A stretch of DNA of 50,230 bases from SAR202 cluster bacterium (lineage in GTDB: Bacteria; Chloroflexota; Dehalococcoidia; Lucifugimonadales; GCA-2712585), in NCBI GenBank assembly GCA_016872285.1, contig VGZZ01000015.1:1-50230 (forward strand). Direction: 5' to 3'. The notes beneath the pieces are model-generated. The model saw nothing but the letters and a program-made list of their open reading frames with translations, had not been told where the DNA came from and ran no database searches. Below, one piece after another: positions 25,976 through 34,991 of the stretch. Made by a program: the position numbers and the translations under genes. Numbering within the stretch: the stretch's first letter is position 1; each line of letters opens with the position of its first letter.

Positions 25976-26920
25976 ATGGAAAAACTAGTGAAGGATTTAA
26001 ACGCTCTGTGCGACCGTTACTCGTTTCATACAGGCTGGTACTTGAAGGACCTGCGCAGCGAAAAGGAGGCAAACAGGCTGGGGGGTGTGGTAGTGCCATC
26101 GGCGAGCGTGAGGAAGATAGCTATACTCATGGCAGCGATGAAGGCGTCGCACGAGGGGCGACTGTCGCTGGGCCAGCGGGTGCCTATAGAGGCTCGATAT
26201 CAAAACAATGATTCGGGGTGCTTCCAGCATCTGACGGCGGACTTTTCGATATCGCTGAGGGATGCGCTGGTAATGATGATAATTGTGAGCGACAACACTT
26301 GCACCGGGGCAGTCGCCGACCTGCTGGGGCTGGAGTATATAAACTCGTTCAGCAGGTCTATGGGGATGAAGGGGACGACGCACCGTCACGGGTTTCCTCC
26401 GCTGCCGGTGCCGAAGGACCATCCGGTGGAGTACACCAACGCCACCACGCCCAATGACGTAGGGCTGCTTCTGGACTTGATGCTGAAGGGGTCAGAGGAT
26501 GCGGCGTCGGCGAAGAGACTAGGATGCACATCCGATCTGTGCCGGCTGGCGCTGGATATTTTGAGCTGGCAGAAGCTGAAGACCCGACTGCCGTCGCTGC
26601 TGCCACCGGGGACTAAGGTAGCGCACAAAACGGGCACGGGAGTGAGGAATCATAACGACGCGGGGATTGTGTATCTGGGGGAGGAGCCGCTCTTTATCCT
26701 ATCGGCGTTTACGGAGCACGTGCCGCCGGAACTGGAGGACGGGACGCCGGGCCACGCGGCGGCAGCTAGGCTGATTGGGGAGATGAGCCGGCTAGCCTTC
26801 GACACGCTGTCGGGGAGAAAGCCGATGGCGGCGTCTGGGCGGGTGAAGGGCAAGCAGGGGGTTTTACCAAATCGGTCTAGAGACGGCGGTTATGCTGTGA
26901 GAGGAAGTGGCGCCGCGTAA
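25976..26920 (+). CDS. Serine hydrolase with class A beta-lactamase fold
   Basis: Protein of 314 residues with all three active-site elements of the class A beta-lactamase/penicillin-binding fold: S44-V-R-K47, S105-D106-N107 and K218-T219-G220. There is no signal peptide or lipobox, so it is predicted cytosolic, which argues against a resistance enzyme. The class A Glu166 omega-loop motif (ExxLN) is not evident. Related cytosolic proteins are annotated as serine hydrolases of unknown substrate. About 40 residues after the fold, rich in Arg/Gly, form an unusual tail. It lies alone between a terminator and a repeat-rich gap. Confidence 0.82.
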   Translation: MEKLVKDLNALCDRYSFHTGWYLKDLRSEKEANRLGGVVVPSASVRKIAILMAAMKASHEGRLSLGQRVPIEARYQNNDSGCFQHLTADFSISLRDALVMMIIVSDNTCTGAVADLLGLEYINSFSRSMGMKGTTHRHGFPPLPVPKDHPVEYTNATTPNDVGLLLDLMLKGSEDAASAKRLGCTSDLCRLALDILSWQKLKTRLPSLLPPGTKVAHKTGTGVRNHNDAGIVYLGEEPLFILSAFTEHVPPELEDGTPGHAAAARLIGEMSRLAFDTLSGRKPMAASGRVKGKQGVLPNRSRDGGYAVRGSGAA

Positions 26921-26934
26921 TTGCGGTTGGTGAC

Positions 26935-27030
26935 AGGGAGACCCTCCCTACCACACTTCCACCCCGACCCCCCCTCTTTAACTCTCCCTCCCTCGGGGGA
27001 TACTCGGGACAGGCTCTAAAGGGGGGAGAG
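26935..27030. repeat. Dispersed intergenic repeat, fragment
   Basis: A pyrimidine-rich stretch followed by CTCGGGGGATACTCGGGACAGGCTC-type sequence (about 26993-27016). The same module, with the GGTACTCGGGACAGGCTC core, is found at 43255-43275. Confidence 0.55.
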
Positions 27031-27095
27031 GACCGGAAGGAACGCCTCGGTAACATCCCATACCTAATTCCTGCCTCTATTCCGCCGATCTGGTA

Positions 27096-27152
27096 TAACA
27101 CCTCATATCTGCTTCCGGACTAGGGGCGCACCGAGTTTTCGTGCAGAGCTGG
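27096..27152. repeat. Second repeat type, copy 1
   Basis: About 55 bases beginning TAACACCTCATATCTGC and containing CCGAGTTTTCGTGC. It is about 80 percent identical by eye to 33274-33332. No gene is seen in the surrounding gap 26921-27253. Confidence 0.7.
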
Positions 27153-27253
27153 GGGCACCAGATGAGAATCCTATACCCTGCCTGGCAGGTAACATTCTCA
27201 GTAAATGAAGCCGTTTACAGGCAATAGCGGTGCGTATGGCGAAGGTGGTGGTG

Positions 27254-29338
27254 TCAGGCGGAGGGTTGGGGTTCTAGTTGTTTTGCCAGGTCTTCAGGAG
27301 TGGTCACGGGGAGGAGGCAGGCGTAGTTTTCGCAGACGTAGGCGGCGGGCTTGCCCTGGACTTGCGTGCGGAACTTGAAGAGGGGCGAAGGATTGGTGCC
27401 CATGGGGTCGTCATGCTCAAGGCCGGCGAGGACTTTGTGGGGCAGGTAACGAGTGTGGACGGTGGTCAGCAGGGCCCTGGCGGCGGGATGGTTCCGAGGG
27501 CCGACGATGACGATTTCATTGGGCCGGGCGAGGTAGAAGTCCAGGGCGACAAGCCATCTGCCCATGCCGGTGACGTATTGGGCGGGCATATTGCCCATAG
27601 AGTTGAGGAGCCGGCCAGCCTTGGCTTTGTAATCATCGCTGCCGGCGAGAAGGGACACGCGCAGCAGGACGTCCGCGGCGACGGAGGAGCCGCAGGGCAT
27701 AGCGTTGTCGAAGAGTTCGCGGGGACGCACAAGTAGGGCTTCGTGGTCTTTGCCGGTGTCGTAGAAGACGCCGTCGGCATCGTCCCAGAAGAGATCGAGC
27801 ATGGAATCGGTGAGGCGGCGGGACTGGTCCAGCCAGTGCGGGTCCAGGGTCAGCTCATAGACGGCGATAAGGCCGTCGATGAGGAAGCTATAGTCCTCCA
27901 GGTATCCTTTGAGCCGCGCCTGGCCAGCCCTGAGCCCAGTCGAAGGGCTGGTCTTATAGGTGCGGAGGAGCCTGCCGTTGTCCACCAGGCTGGTGGTGAG
28001 GAATTGAGCGCCAGCGACGGCGGCTTCCCGGTATTGGGGGTTGTCCAGGGCCGCGGCGGCCTCAGCGAAGCTGCGGAGCATGAGGCCGTTCCAGGCGGTG
28101 AGGACCTTATCATCGCGGCCCGGGTGGATGCGCTTCTCGCGGGCTTCCAGGAGGAGCTTTTTGCCTTTCTGAATAGCCAACGCCAGCTTTTCGATGTTCG
28201 CGCCGATTTCGCGGGCGACGGAGGCGGCGTCGCTGGGGACGTTGAGGATGTTCTTGCCTTCGAAGTTACCCATATCGGTAACGTCATAGTAGGCGGAGAA
28301 GAGGGCGGCGTCCTCCTTGCCGAGGAGAGATTCTATCTCCTGAGGAGTCCAGACAAAGAACTTGCCTTCCTCACCCTCGCTGTCCGCGTCCTGGGAGGAG
28401 TAGAAACCGCCCTCTGGGCCGGTCATTTCGCGTAGGACGTAGGAGAGGGTTTCTTCGGCAACACGGCGATAGAAAGAGCGGCCGGTGACCTTGAAGGCAT
28501 CAAGATAGAGGCGGGAGAGGAGGGCGTTGTCATAGAGCATCTTCTCGAAATGGGGGACGAGCCATCGAGCGTCGGTGGAGTAGCGGTGGAAGCCGCCGCC
28601 GAGCTGATCGTAGATGCCGCCGCGTGCCATCTTCTGAAGGGAAAGCTCCACCATGTGAAGGGCCTTGGCGTCGTGGGTGGTGTGGTAGTAGCGGAGGAGG
28701 AAGTCTAGGGTCATAGGCTGAGGGAACTTGGGGGCGTCAGCGAAGCCGCCTTCGTAGCCGTCAAAGGCGCCGTCTAGGCCTTTAAGGGCCTGGTCCAGCA
28801 TCTCGCGAGTGATGAGGGCGGGCATGGCTCGCATGGAGGCGCCTTGCTTGAGGCGTGATACAAGCTCGGCAGTGGCCTGTGTGACCTCATTGCGACGGGT
28901 CTGATATGCCTGGGACATGGCGAGGAGGACGCGAGGGAAGCCAGGCATAGACCCACGGTCCTGGGGAGGGAAGTAGGTGCCGCCGTAGAAAGGCTCACCG
29001 CTGGGAGTGAGGAAGACGGTCATGGGCCAGCCGCCGTGGCCGGTGAGTGCGAGGACGGCCTGCATGTAGATGGAGTCAAGATCGGGGCGCTCCTCGCGGT
29101 CGACCTTGATGTTAACGAAGTTGTCGTTCATGAGGCGGGCGGTGTCATCGTTCTCGAAGGACTCGCGCTCCATAACATGGCACCAGTGGCAGGCGGAGTA
29201 GCCGATGCTGAGGAGGATGGGCTTGTCTTCGGCGCGGGCGCGCTCCAGGGCCTCCTGGCCCCAGGGGTACCAGTCCACGGGGTTATGGGCGTGCTGGAGG
29301 AGGTAGGGGCTGGTCTCGGAGGCGAGGCGGTTAGGCAT
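27254..29338 (-). CDS. Thioredoxin-domain DUF255 protein (YyaL/SPATA20-like)
   Basis: Protein of 694 residues, the usual length for this widespread family. The N-terminal DUF255 thioredoxin-fold domain carries C50-H-W-C53 in SACHWCHVM and the signature NPVDWYPW. The remainder is an alpha/alpha-toroid similar to N-acylglucosamine epimerases. Function is unsettled; a role in redox or sugar processing is proposed in general. Its start ATG has AAGAGAG upstream. Around nt 27921-27952 the protein reads [21 protein letters not shown], where relatives have a short TYKDGxARLxGYL-type loop. The extra nine to ten residues are encoded by sequence closely matching the intergenic CCCTTCGAC-GGCTCAGG element, kept in frame. 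Confidence 0.9.
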   Translation of the reverse strand: MPNRLASETSPYLLQHAHNPVDWYPWGQEALERARAEDKPILLSIGYSACHWCHVMERESFENDDTARLMNDNFVNIKVDREERPDLDSIYMQAVLALTGHGGWPMTVFLTPSGEPFYGGTYFPPQDRGSMPGFPRVLLAMSQAYQTRRNEVTQATAELVSRLKQGASMRAMPALITREMLDQALKGLDGAFDGYEGGFADAPKFPQPMTLDFLLRYYHTTHDAKALHMVELSLQKMARGGIYDQLGGGFHRYSTDARWLVPHFEKMLYDNALLSRLYLDAFKVTGRSFYRRVAEETLSYVLREMTGPEGGFYSSQDADSEGEEGKFFVWTPQEIESLLGKEDAALFSAYYDVTDMGNFEGKNILNVPSDAASVAREIGANIEKLALAIQKGKKLLLEAREKRIHPGRDDKVLTAWNGLMLRSFAEAAAALDNPQYREAAVAGAQFLTTSLVDNGRLLRTYKTSPSTGLRAGQARLKGYLEDYSFLIDGLIAVYELTLDPHWLDQSRRLTDSMLDLFWDDADGVFYDTGKDHEALLVRPRELFDNAMPCGSSVAADVLLRVSLLAGSDDYKAKAGRLLNSMGNMPAQYVTGMGRWLVALDFYLARPNEIVIVGPRNHPAARALLTTVHTRYLPHKVLAGLEHDDPMGTNPSPLFKFRTQVQGKPAAYVCENYACLLPVTTPEDLAKQLEPQPSA
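27921..27952 (-). repeat. Repeat-like insertion inside the DUF255 gene
   Basis: On the minus strand this segment contains CCCTTCGACTGGGCTCAGGG, close to CCCTTCGACCAGGCTCAGGA at about 1093-1112. Its ends CAGCCC and GGGCTG can pair. It adds roughly ten residues without breaking the frame. Confidence 0.65.
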
Positions 29339-29473
29339 GGGGCGCTCTCTTTTGTGGGGCTATGTTTCCATTGTCACAAAAAAGGGAGGGGGACGCTAGC
29401 TGGAGCAGAAGACAGGGAACCCATGACATTTGATGGTTAACGACGCTTTACACGAAATGCCTGACTTGTTCTC

Positions 29474-29650
29474 ATTCGGGATACCATCCCCTTAATCCCC
29501 TTCCCCGACTGCATCGGGACTGAGTACAGCCTGCTGGAAGGGGAAGAGAAATAAGATCACCTCATCATCCCCCTTCGGCAAGCTCAGGACAGGCTCTAGC
29601 CCCTTCTTCTCCTTTGCAATAGGAGAAGAAGGGGGATCTGAGGGCACACC
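29474..29650. repeat. Dispersed mosaic repeat, full copy A
   Basis: Order of modules: GGGATACCATCCCCTTAATC; hairpin CCCGACTGCATCGGG; GTACAGCCTGCTGGAAGGGG; CACCTCATCATCCC; TTCGGCAAGCTCAGGACAGG; and an inverted repeat of CTTCTTCTCCT with AGGAGAAGAAG. The same order is found at 31188, 35875 and 46551. Confidence 0.85.
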
Positions 29651-29734
29651 ACCCGCTTTCTGGTGTGGGGCTTTGCTCTCGCTAGACCCTCCCAAAATCG
29701 CCAACTGAGTTTACGTGCAAAGGTAGTTAAAGCC

Positions 29735-31141
29735 TTAAACTGGGGGACGGTTATTGTAGAGTTGGGCGTGCTGCTGCCAGGCGTAGGCGATTCGGAAGAC
29801 GGTGGGTTCATCAAAGGGCTTGGCAGCGATTTGGAGGCCTACGGGCATTTTATTTTTGTTGAAGCCGCAGGGGAGGCTGAGGGCCGGCATGCCGGTCTGA
29901 TTGTAGGGAGAAGTGAAGCTGGGGGTGACGGCGATAGTAGTGGCGCTGAATTTTTCGAAAGGGACGGGAGGGGAGGAGGATGTGGGGGAGACGATAACGT
30001 CCACCTTCTCAAGGGCCTGGGCAAATTCGCGCTGGAGGCGGCTTCGAGCGCGCTGGGCCTGTACGTAGTCAGCGCCGGAGAATACGCCGCCGAGATAAAC
30101 TCGGTTGAGGAAGTTATCGCCGTAATTCTGAGGCTGGGTTTTAAAATTGGGCAGATGGTAAGCAAAAGCCTCAGCGGACAGAATGACAAAGTTGGAAACG
30201 TTGACGTGTTCGAGGCTGGGGATTTTCACGTCCTCAATCTTCGCGCCCATGTCTTCCAGCGAAGTTACAGCTTTCTTAACTATGGCGATGGCCTCGGCGT
30301 CGGCGCCACCCTTGCTGGTGAAGAAATAGTGGGACGGGATACCCACAACCATCCCTTTGATGTCCTCCCTCAGGGACTTGGAATAGTCCGGCACAGGGGC
30401 GCGGGAAGTGGTAGGGTCCTTAGGGTCGTGGCCAGCTATGGCCTGGAGCATATAGGCGCAGTCCTCGACGGTCCAGGTCATAGGGCCCGCGTGGTCTAAG
30501 GACCAGGAGAGTGGAAAGACGCCGTATCGGCTAATAAGACCGTAGGTGGGCTTGAGACCGACGATGCCGCAGTAGGAGGCGGGGCCGCGGATGGAGCCGC
30601 CGGTGTCGGAGCCAAGGGATCCCATGCAGAGGCCAGCCGCCACAGCGGCACCGGAGCCGGAGGAGGAGCCGCTGGTGGTGTAAGCCAGATTCCAAGGATT
30701 GCGGGGCTGCTCCAGGAAGGGAGTGGTTGGACCGCCCATGGCAAATTCGTACATAGCCAGCTTGCCGAGCATCACGGAGCCGACCTGCTTGAGGCGGGAG
30801 ATGACGGTGGAGTCGATGGCGGGGACGCGGTGTTCGTGGACTCTGGATTGGGCGGTAGTGCGGATGTCCCTGGTGTCGAAGAGGTCTTTGTGGGCCAGGG
30901 GGATGCCATGGAGGGGGCCGCGATAGCGACCGTGGAGGATTTCGGCCTCGGCGGCGCGAGCTTCGGCAAGGGCGGAGTCGGCGGTGAGGGTGATGTAGGC
31001 CTTGGTTTTCTTGTCGACTTTATCGATGCGATCAAGGAAAGCGCGGGTAAGCTCCACGGGGGAGAGGTCACGCTTTTTTATTAGCCGGGCGGCGTCACGG
31101 ATGGACATGAAGTGGAGGGGTTGAGGTGATTTTGTGGGCAT
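29735..31141 (-). CDS. Amidase (amidase signature family)
   Basis: Amidase of 468 residues. The triad is K85 in LAHKDLFD, cis-Ser S159 in TSGSSSGSGAA and nucleophile S183 in SDTGGSIRGP, 24 residues apart. The block SGSSSGSG is closest to that of the amidase at 10663, so these two are the nearer relatives among the three copies. The start ATG at 31141 has GAGAGG upstream; the frame reaches 31177 with a weaker start. The first ten residues are a short polar extension. No gatB/gatC is nearby. It stands alone, flanked on both sides by full copies of the dispersed repeat. Confidence 0.9.
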   Translation of the reverse strand: MPTKSPQPLHFMSIRDAARLIKKRDLSPVELTRAFLDRIDKVDKKTKAYITLTADSALAEARAAEAEILHGRYRGPLHGIPLAHKDLFDTRDIRTTAQSRVHEHRVPAIDSTVISRLKQVGSVMLGKLAMYEFAMGGPTTPFLEQPRNPWNLAYTTSGSSSGSGAAVAAGLCMGSLGSDTGGSIRGPASYCGIVGLKPTYGLISRYGVFPLSWSLDHAGPMTWTVEDCAYMLQAIAGHDPKDPTTSRAPVPDYSKSLREDIKGMVVGIPSHYFFTSKGGADAEAIAIVKKAVTSLEDMGAKIEDVKIPSLEHVNVSNFVILSAEAFAYHLPNFKTQPQNYGDNFLNRVYLGGVFSGADYVQAQRARSRLQREFAQALEKVDVIVSPTSSSPPVPFEKFSATTIAVTPSFTSPYNQTGMPALSLPCGFNKNKMPVGLQIAAKPFDEPTVFRIAYAWQQHAQLYNNRPPV

Positions 31142-31187
31142 ATGGGCCTCTCTACGGACGTGTAATAGACAACACATACCTGATCAT

Positions 31188-31410
31188 AAGCGGGATACCA
31201 TCCCCTGGCCCCTTTCCCGACTGCATCGGGACTCAGTACAGCCTGCTGGAAGGGGAAGAGAAAAAAGGATCACCTCATCATCCCCTAGCCCCTTCTTCTC
31301 CTTTGCAATAGGAGAAGAAGGGGAACCAGAGGGAACATCCCAGCTCCGTCTTTTCAAAAGGCTCGTGTTTTTCATAAGTCAAGCCGTAGACATAGAAGAG
31401 GAGGGGATAT
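31188..31410. repeat. Dispersed mosaic repeat, full copy B with long tail
   Basis: The same modules as copy A, except that the CTCAGGACAGG module is missing and the sequence goes directly from CCCCTAGCCCC to the CTTCTTCTCC inverted repeat. The tail after GGGGAACCAGAGGG (CCGTCTTTTCAAAAGGCTCG and on) is shared with 43310-43375. The gap 31142-31765 has no gene; nt 31590-31650 carries another small palindrome, GTCGGAGTACCGACTCCG. Confidence 0.8.
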
Positions 31411-31765
31411 CGAGCTTTCCTTATAGTTCATGACCCATTACAGAGGGGAGTATAGGTTGGGAGGAAAGGGAGGGCAAGGACCTGGGGTTTTTGGCGGGGC
31501 TGTGTCCACAGTCATGACATTGAATGGGAAAACGGACTAGCGCAGCGTGTTTTCTGCTCAATAAAACTATGATGCATTCAAATCAGATTCCTAGACTGCG
31601 TCGGAGTACCGACTCCGCCGGAATGACAAATAGGTATCATTGTTATGGGTCATGGTTCCCAAGGAAATGTTAGACGATTATGAATGAGGTATTAAATGGG
31701 GCGGTGCTAGGGGCAGGAGCCTTTGATATACTGCTGGCTTAGAGGAACAGGCAGGAGGGTACGGC

Positions 31766-32968
31766 ATGAAATGGGCTTCCGCCGCATCTGACAACCCGTC
31801 GCTGGATGAGGCGCTGGATAAATGTGTGGCGTCGCTGAAGGAGCAGTTGGGGATTGGGGAGGTGGACCTGGCGGTGGTGTTTGTTTCGGCGCACCACGGG
31901 CAGGGGTACGACGAGATACCCAGGCTGCTGCAACAGCGGTTGAAGGTGAAAAACCTGGTGGGATGCTCGGCGGGGGGTGTGATAGGCGGAGGGCACGAGA
32001 TTGAGCAGAGGCCGGGGCTGTCGGTGACGGCGGCGGTGCTGCCGAATGTGGAGATGGCGCCATTTCATATAAACGAGGAGAGCCTGCCGGACCTGGACGC
32101 GAGCCCGGACAAGTGGCACACGGCGGCGCGGACGTCGCCGGAGAAGAAGCCGCAGTTCCTTTTGCTTACGGACCCGTTCAGCATTCGCAGCGAGAACTTG
32201 ATTTTGGGGCTGGACTACGCCTTTGATGGGGCGGTGAAGATTGGTGGGATGGCCAGCGGTGGGAGGCAGCAGGGTGGCAACGCGCTGTTTTTGGGCGATA
32301 AGGTGTATCACGACGGCGCGGTGGGCGTGGCGTTCCACGGGGACGTGGTCATAGACCCTATTGTGGCGCAGGGGTGCCGGCCTGTGGGGAAGCCTATGCG
32401 CATCACCAAGGCACAGAACAACATTTTGCTGGAGTTGGACGGGCGGCCCACGCTGGAGGCGCTGCAGAACGTGTATAAGGGGCTGAGCGAACGGGACCAG
32501 CAGCTCGCGAGGCACTCGTTATTCCTGGGCATTTGCATGGACGAGTTTAAGGACGAGCCGAAGCAGGGGGACTTTCTGATTCGGAATATTGTGGGGATGG
32601 AGCCGAAGCTGGGAGCGCTGGCCATAGGGGAGATGCTGCGGGAGGGGCAGATAGTGCAGTTCCATTTGAGGGACGCGCATACTTCGGCGGAGGACCTGTC
32701 GCAGCTGCTGAGGCGCTATACCGAGGGCGGCGGCGCGGCGCAGGCGACGGGGGCGCTGTTGTTTTCTTGCCTGGGGCGCGGGATGTATTTATACGGCCGG
32801 CCCGACCATGACACGGACCTGTTTCGCGGCGCGGTAGGGAATGTGCCGCTGGGCGGGTTTTTCTGCAATGGGGAGATAGGGCCGGTAGGCGGGGTGACGT
32901 ACTTGCACGGGTACACCAGCTCCTTTGGGATTTTCCGGCCCAGGAAGGGGGAGAAGGGCAAGGGGTAG
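31766..32968 (+). CDS. FIST domain protein
   Basis: Protein of 400 residues with FIST_N (about 1-215) and FIST_C (about 220-370) domains, a proposed small-ligand sensory module usually found in signal transduction proteins. Recognisable blocks are GCSAGGVIGGG near residue 70, GGMASGGRQQ near 170, and the C-terminal GALLFSCLGRG followed by GGFFCNGEIGPVGG, the most conserved FIST_C signature. It has no transmembrane, kinase or GGDEF output domain, so it is a stand-alone FIST protein. The ATG start has CAGGAGGG six bases upstream. A possible -10 (TATACT, 31727-31732) lies 34 bases before the start with no -35. Ligand unknown. Confidence 0.88.
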   Translation: MKWASAASDNPSLDEALDKCVASLKEQLGIGEVDLAVVFVSAHHGQGYDEIPRLLQQRLKVKNLVGCSAGGVIGGGHEIEQRPGLSVTAAVLPNVEMAPFHINEESLPDLDASPDKWHTAARTSPEKKPQFLLLTDPFSIRSENLILGLDYAFDGAVKIGGMASGGRQQGGNALFLGDKVYHDGAVGVAFHGDVVIDPIVAQGCRPVGKPMRITKAQNNILLELDGRPTLEALQNVYKGLSERDQQLARHSLFLGICMDEFKDEPKQGDFLIRNIVGMEPKLGALAIGEMLREGQIVQFHLRDAHTSAEDLSQLLRRYTEGGGAAQATGALLFSCLGRGMYLYGRPDHDTDLFRGAVGNVPLGGFFCNGEIGPVGGVTYLHGYTSSFGIFRPRKGEKGKG

Positions 32969-33000
32969 GGGGGCTTTGCATGGAAATTGGGGTGTGGCCT

Positions 33001-33332
33001 CATTCGGGGCCACCATCCCCTGTGCCCCCTTCCTTTCAACGCTTGATGCAGATTACATTTCTCTTCATAAGCGCAGCCCCCTCATCACCCTTTGTCTCGC
33101 CACGGCGAGCTTGCAGCCCTCTTCTCCCGACTACGGGAGAAGAGGGAAAGAAAAAAGAACTACCACAACCCCCTCCTTCGACATACTCAGGACAGCGTCT
33201 AACTCCCCCTTCGCCTTCCAGGCCGAATGGGGAGGACCAGATGGGAGCAGGCCCAAAGGCCCTCTCTGGGATGTAACGCCTCATATCTGCTTCCGGACCA
33301 GGGGTACACTGAGTTTTCGTACAAAGCCAGTA
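33001..33332. repeat. Dispersed mosaic repeat, rearranged copy C
   Basis: Starts with ATTCGGGGCCACCATCCCC, then CCCTCATCACCCTTTGTC, a TCGCCACGGCGAG palindrome, the inverted repeat CTCTTCTCCC with GGGAGAAGAG, the CTTCGACATACTCAGGACAG module and GGGGAGGACCAGATGGG. It ends with the second repeat type (33274-33332), matching 27096-27152. The gap 32969-33506 contains no gene. Confidence 0.75.
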
Positions 33333-33506
33333 GGAGGGGAGAATTGACATGTCCCTGATGCGCCGTTTTTCACGCGACGGCATGAAGTGTCGTTGACAGA
33401 CTTGCTTTGGGATTTCTTGAGTGCGCGGGAAATGACGGATAAAAAAGGCGCCGCGACCGCGCCCTTACACAATAAGGCAGGACTTGGCCCTGGGGATGAC
33501 TAACCT

Positions 33507-34562
33507 TTAGCTAGGTTTGCCGACTTTGGATACCAGCTTTAATTCCTCGACGAGGCTCCAGAGCTGATGCCATGTCTCGTCCTCGATGAAGATGCCGTCT
33601 GTGAGGCGCTGCTGCTCGGTAAGATACTCGATTTCGCCGGGGTAAAGGACGCGTTCGAAACCCTGGGCCGGCTTGGAGCTTTTGACGAATCGTGCGAAGT
33701 CTGATATTTCGCGTTTGAAGTCGTCCAAGGGGCGGAAGTTGGCGACGTTGAAGACGGCGATGAACCAGCCGTCGTTGTGCTTGCCCTGAGGGTCGAGGCC
33801 GAAGCCCAGGCCGGTGAGGATGCCGGAGAACATTTCGACCATGAAGGAGAGGCCGTAGCCTTTGTGGCCCTGGTCGGCGCCGACGGGGAGGATGGCGCCG
33901 CCGTCGAAGTAGTCGTGGGGGTTGGTGGTGGGATTGCCGCGCTTGTCGATAACCCAGCCCTGGGGGATGGGTTCATTTCGGTTGATGGCGAGGCTTATTT
34001 TGCCGGCGGCGACGGCGCTGGTGGCCATGTCCAGGATGATAGGGCCGGGGAGGTCGCTGGGGACGGCGATGCAGAGGGGATTAGTGCCGAGGCGCCGCTC
34101 GCGGCCGCCAAAGGGGGCGACGGCCTTGGGGCCTCGACCGGAGTCGGCGGTGATCATGCCGATCATGCCCTGAGCGGCGGCCATGGCGGGGTAGTCGCCG
34201 AGTCGTCCGATGTGGCTCTGGTAGAAGACGGTGAGGGCGGCGACACCGGTCTTTTTAGCCTTGTCGATGGCCATCTGCATTGCCCGCTCGGTGACGACGT
34301 AGCCGAAGCCCCAGTGGCCGTCGATGCGGGCGGTGGAGGGGGTCTCGTCGAGGACTTCGAAGGGAGCGCCGGGGACGATGTGGCCTTTTTTGATTCGGTC
34401 GGCGTAGGTGGGGACCTGGATGACGCCGTGGGAGTCGTGGCCGACGAGGTTGGCTTTGACAACGTGGGTGGAGACGGTGTGGGCTTCGTGGTGGGAGGCG
34501 CCGAGGGCGCGGAAGATGTGGTAGGAGAGGGTGTGGAGATAGGTGTGGGTCAGAGTGGGCAC
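33507..34562 (-). CDS. Malate/L-lactate dehydrogenase family (Ldh2) oxidoreductase
   Basis: NAD(P)-dependent 2-hydroxyacid dehydrogenase of the Ldh2/YlbC family, which is unrelated to the classical Rossmann LDH/MDH; 351 residues. Diagnostic motifs are GHDSHGV with catalytic His45, a GTNPLCIAVPS block and DMATSAVAAGKI. The GTG start at 34562 is chosen because CAGGAGG lies five bases upstream; the open frame extends to 34643 without ribosome site and homologues begin here. Possible substrates are malate, sulfolactate, ureidoglycolate or 2,3-diketogulonate, which motifs alone cannot resolve. It could complement the glycolate oxidase genes further along. Confidence 0.9.
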   Translation of the reverse strand: MPTLTHTYLHTLSYHIFRALGASHHEAHTVSTHVVKANLVGHDSHGVIQVPTYADRIKKGHIVPGAPFEVLDETPSTARIDGHWGFGYVVTERAMQMAIDKAKKTGVAALTVFYQSHIGRLGDYPAMAAAQGMIGMITADSGRGPKAVAPFGGRERRLGTNPLCIAVPSDLPGPIILDMATSAVAAGKISLAINRNEPIPQGWVIDKRGNPTTNPHDYFDGGAILPVGADQGHKGYGLSFMVEMFSGILTGLGFGLDPQGKHNDGWFIAVFNVANFRPLDDFKREISDFARFVKSSKPAQGFERVLYPGEIEYLTEQQRLTDGIFIEDETWHQLWSLVEELKLVSKVGKPS

Positions 34563-34991
34563 GAGGGCCTCCTGCGAGTGTCGGTTTAATAGTACCAGCC
34601 ATCGTCCATGAGGGACACCATGCCCTTCCTCCACGACCCCCATCCCCTCGGCAAGCTCAGGGCAGGCTCTAATCTAACCCCAGAAACCGAGCAAATGAGG
34701 AAAGATAGCAGTGGCAGGCGGCATTGATACAGCATCGTTGAGCTAGGGTTTCACCCTCATCTCGCCACGGCGAGTCTTCGACCTTCACCTTGTCTCGTCA
34801 AGGGAGAAGGAAGTTTCTTAGAAGCAGTCAGTACTTACATACGCCTCTAACCTCAATTAACACCAGTCGTTCAGAGGAGGAAGGAATCACAGGAGATGTC
34901 GTACAGACATGACTAGGATGTAATAGGGGCCCTCGTCCACAAGGAGAGGGCCCCTTTATAATCCGTCAACAAGTAATTGAGAAGGCGATGC
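34563..34991. repeat. Gap with repeat modules and terminator-like hairpin
   Basis: Nt 34633-34680 holds CCTCGGCAAGCTCAGGGCAGG. Nt 34745-34815 has GGGTTTCACCCTCATCTCG, CCACGGCGAGTCTTCGACC and an AAGGGAGAAGGAAG tail, closely repeated at 38638-38712. Nt 34925-34955 is a 10-bp hairpin (arms AGGGGCCCTC and GAGGGCCCCT, 11-base loop) past the end of the next minus-strand gene; T-runs are short on both sides, so termination is only probable. Confidence 0.65.

Noticed and set aside
25976-26920. Antibiotic-resistance beta-lactamase
   Set aside because: No signal peptide and no omega-loop Glu motif; only the general fold motifs are supported.
33777-34589. Plus-strand frame of 270 codons opposite the Ldh2 gene
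   Set aside because: It is the antisense of a clear enzyme gene; the Gly/Asp/Val-rich translation shows no domain.
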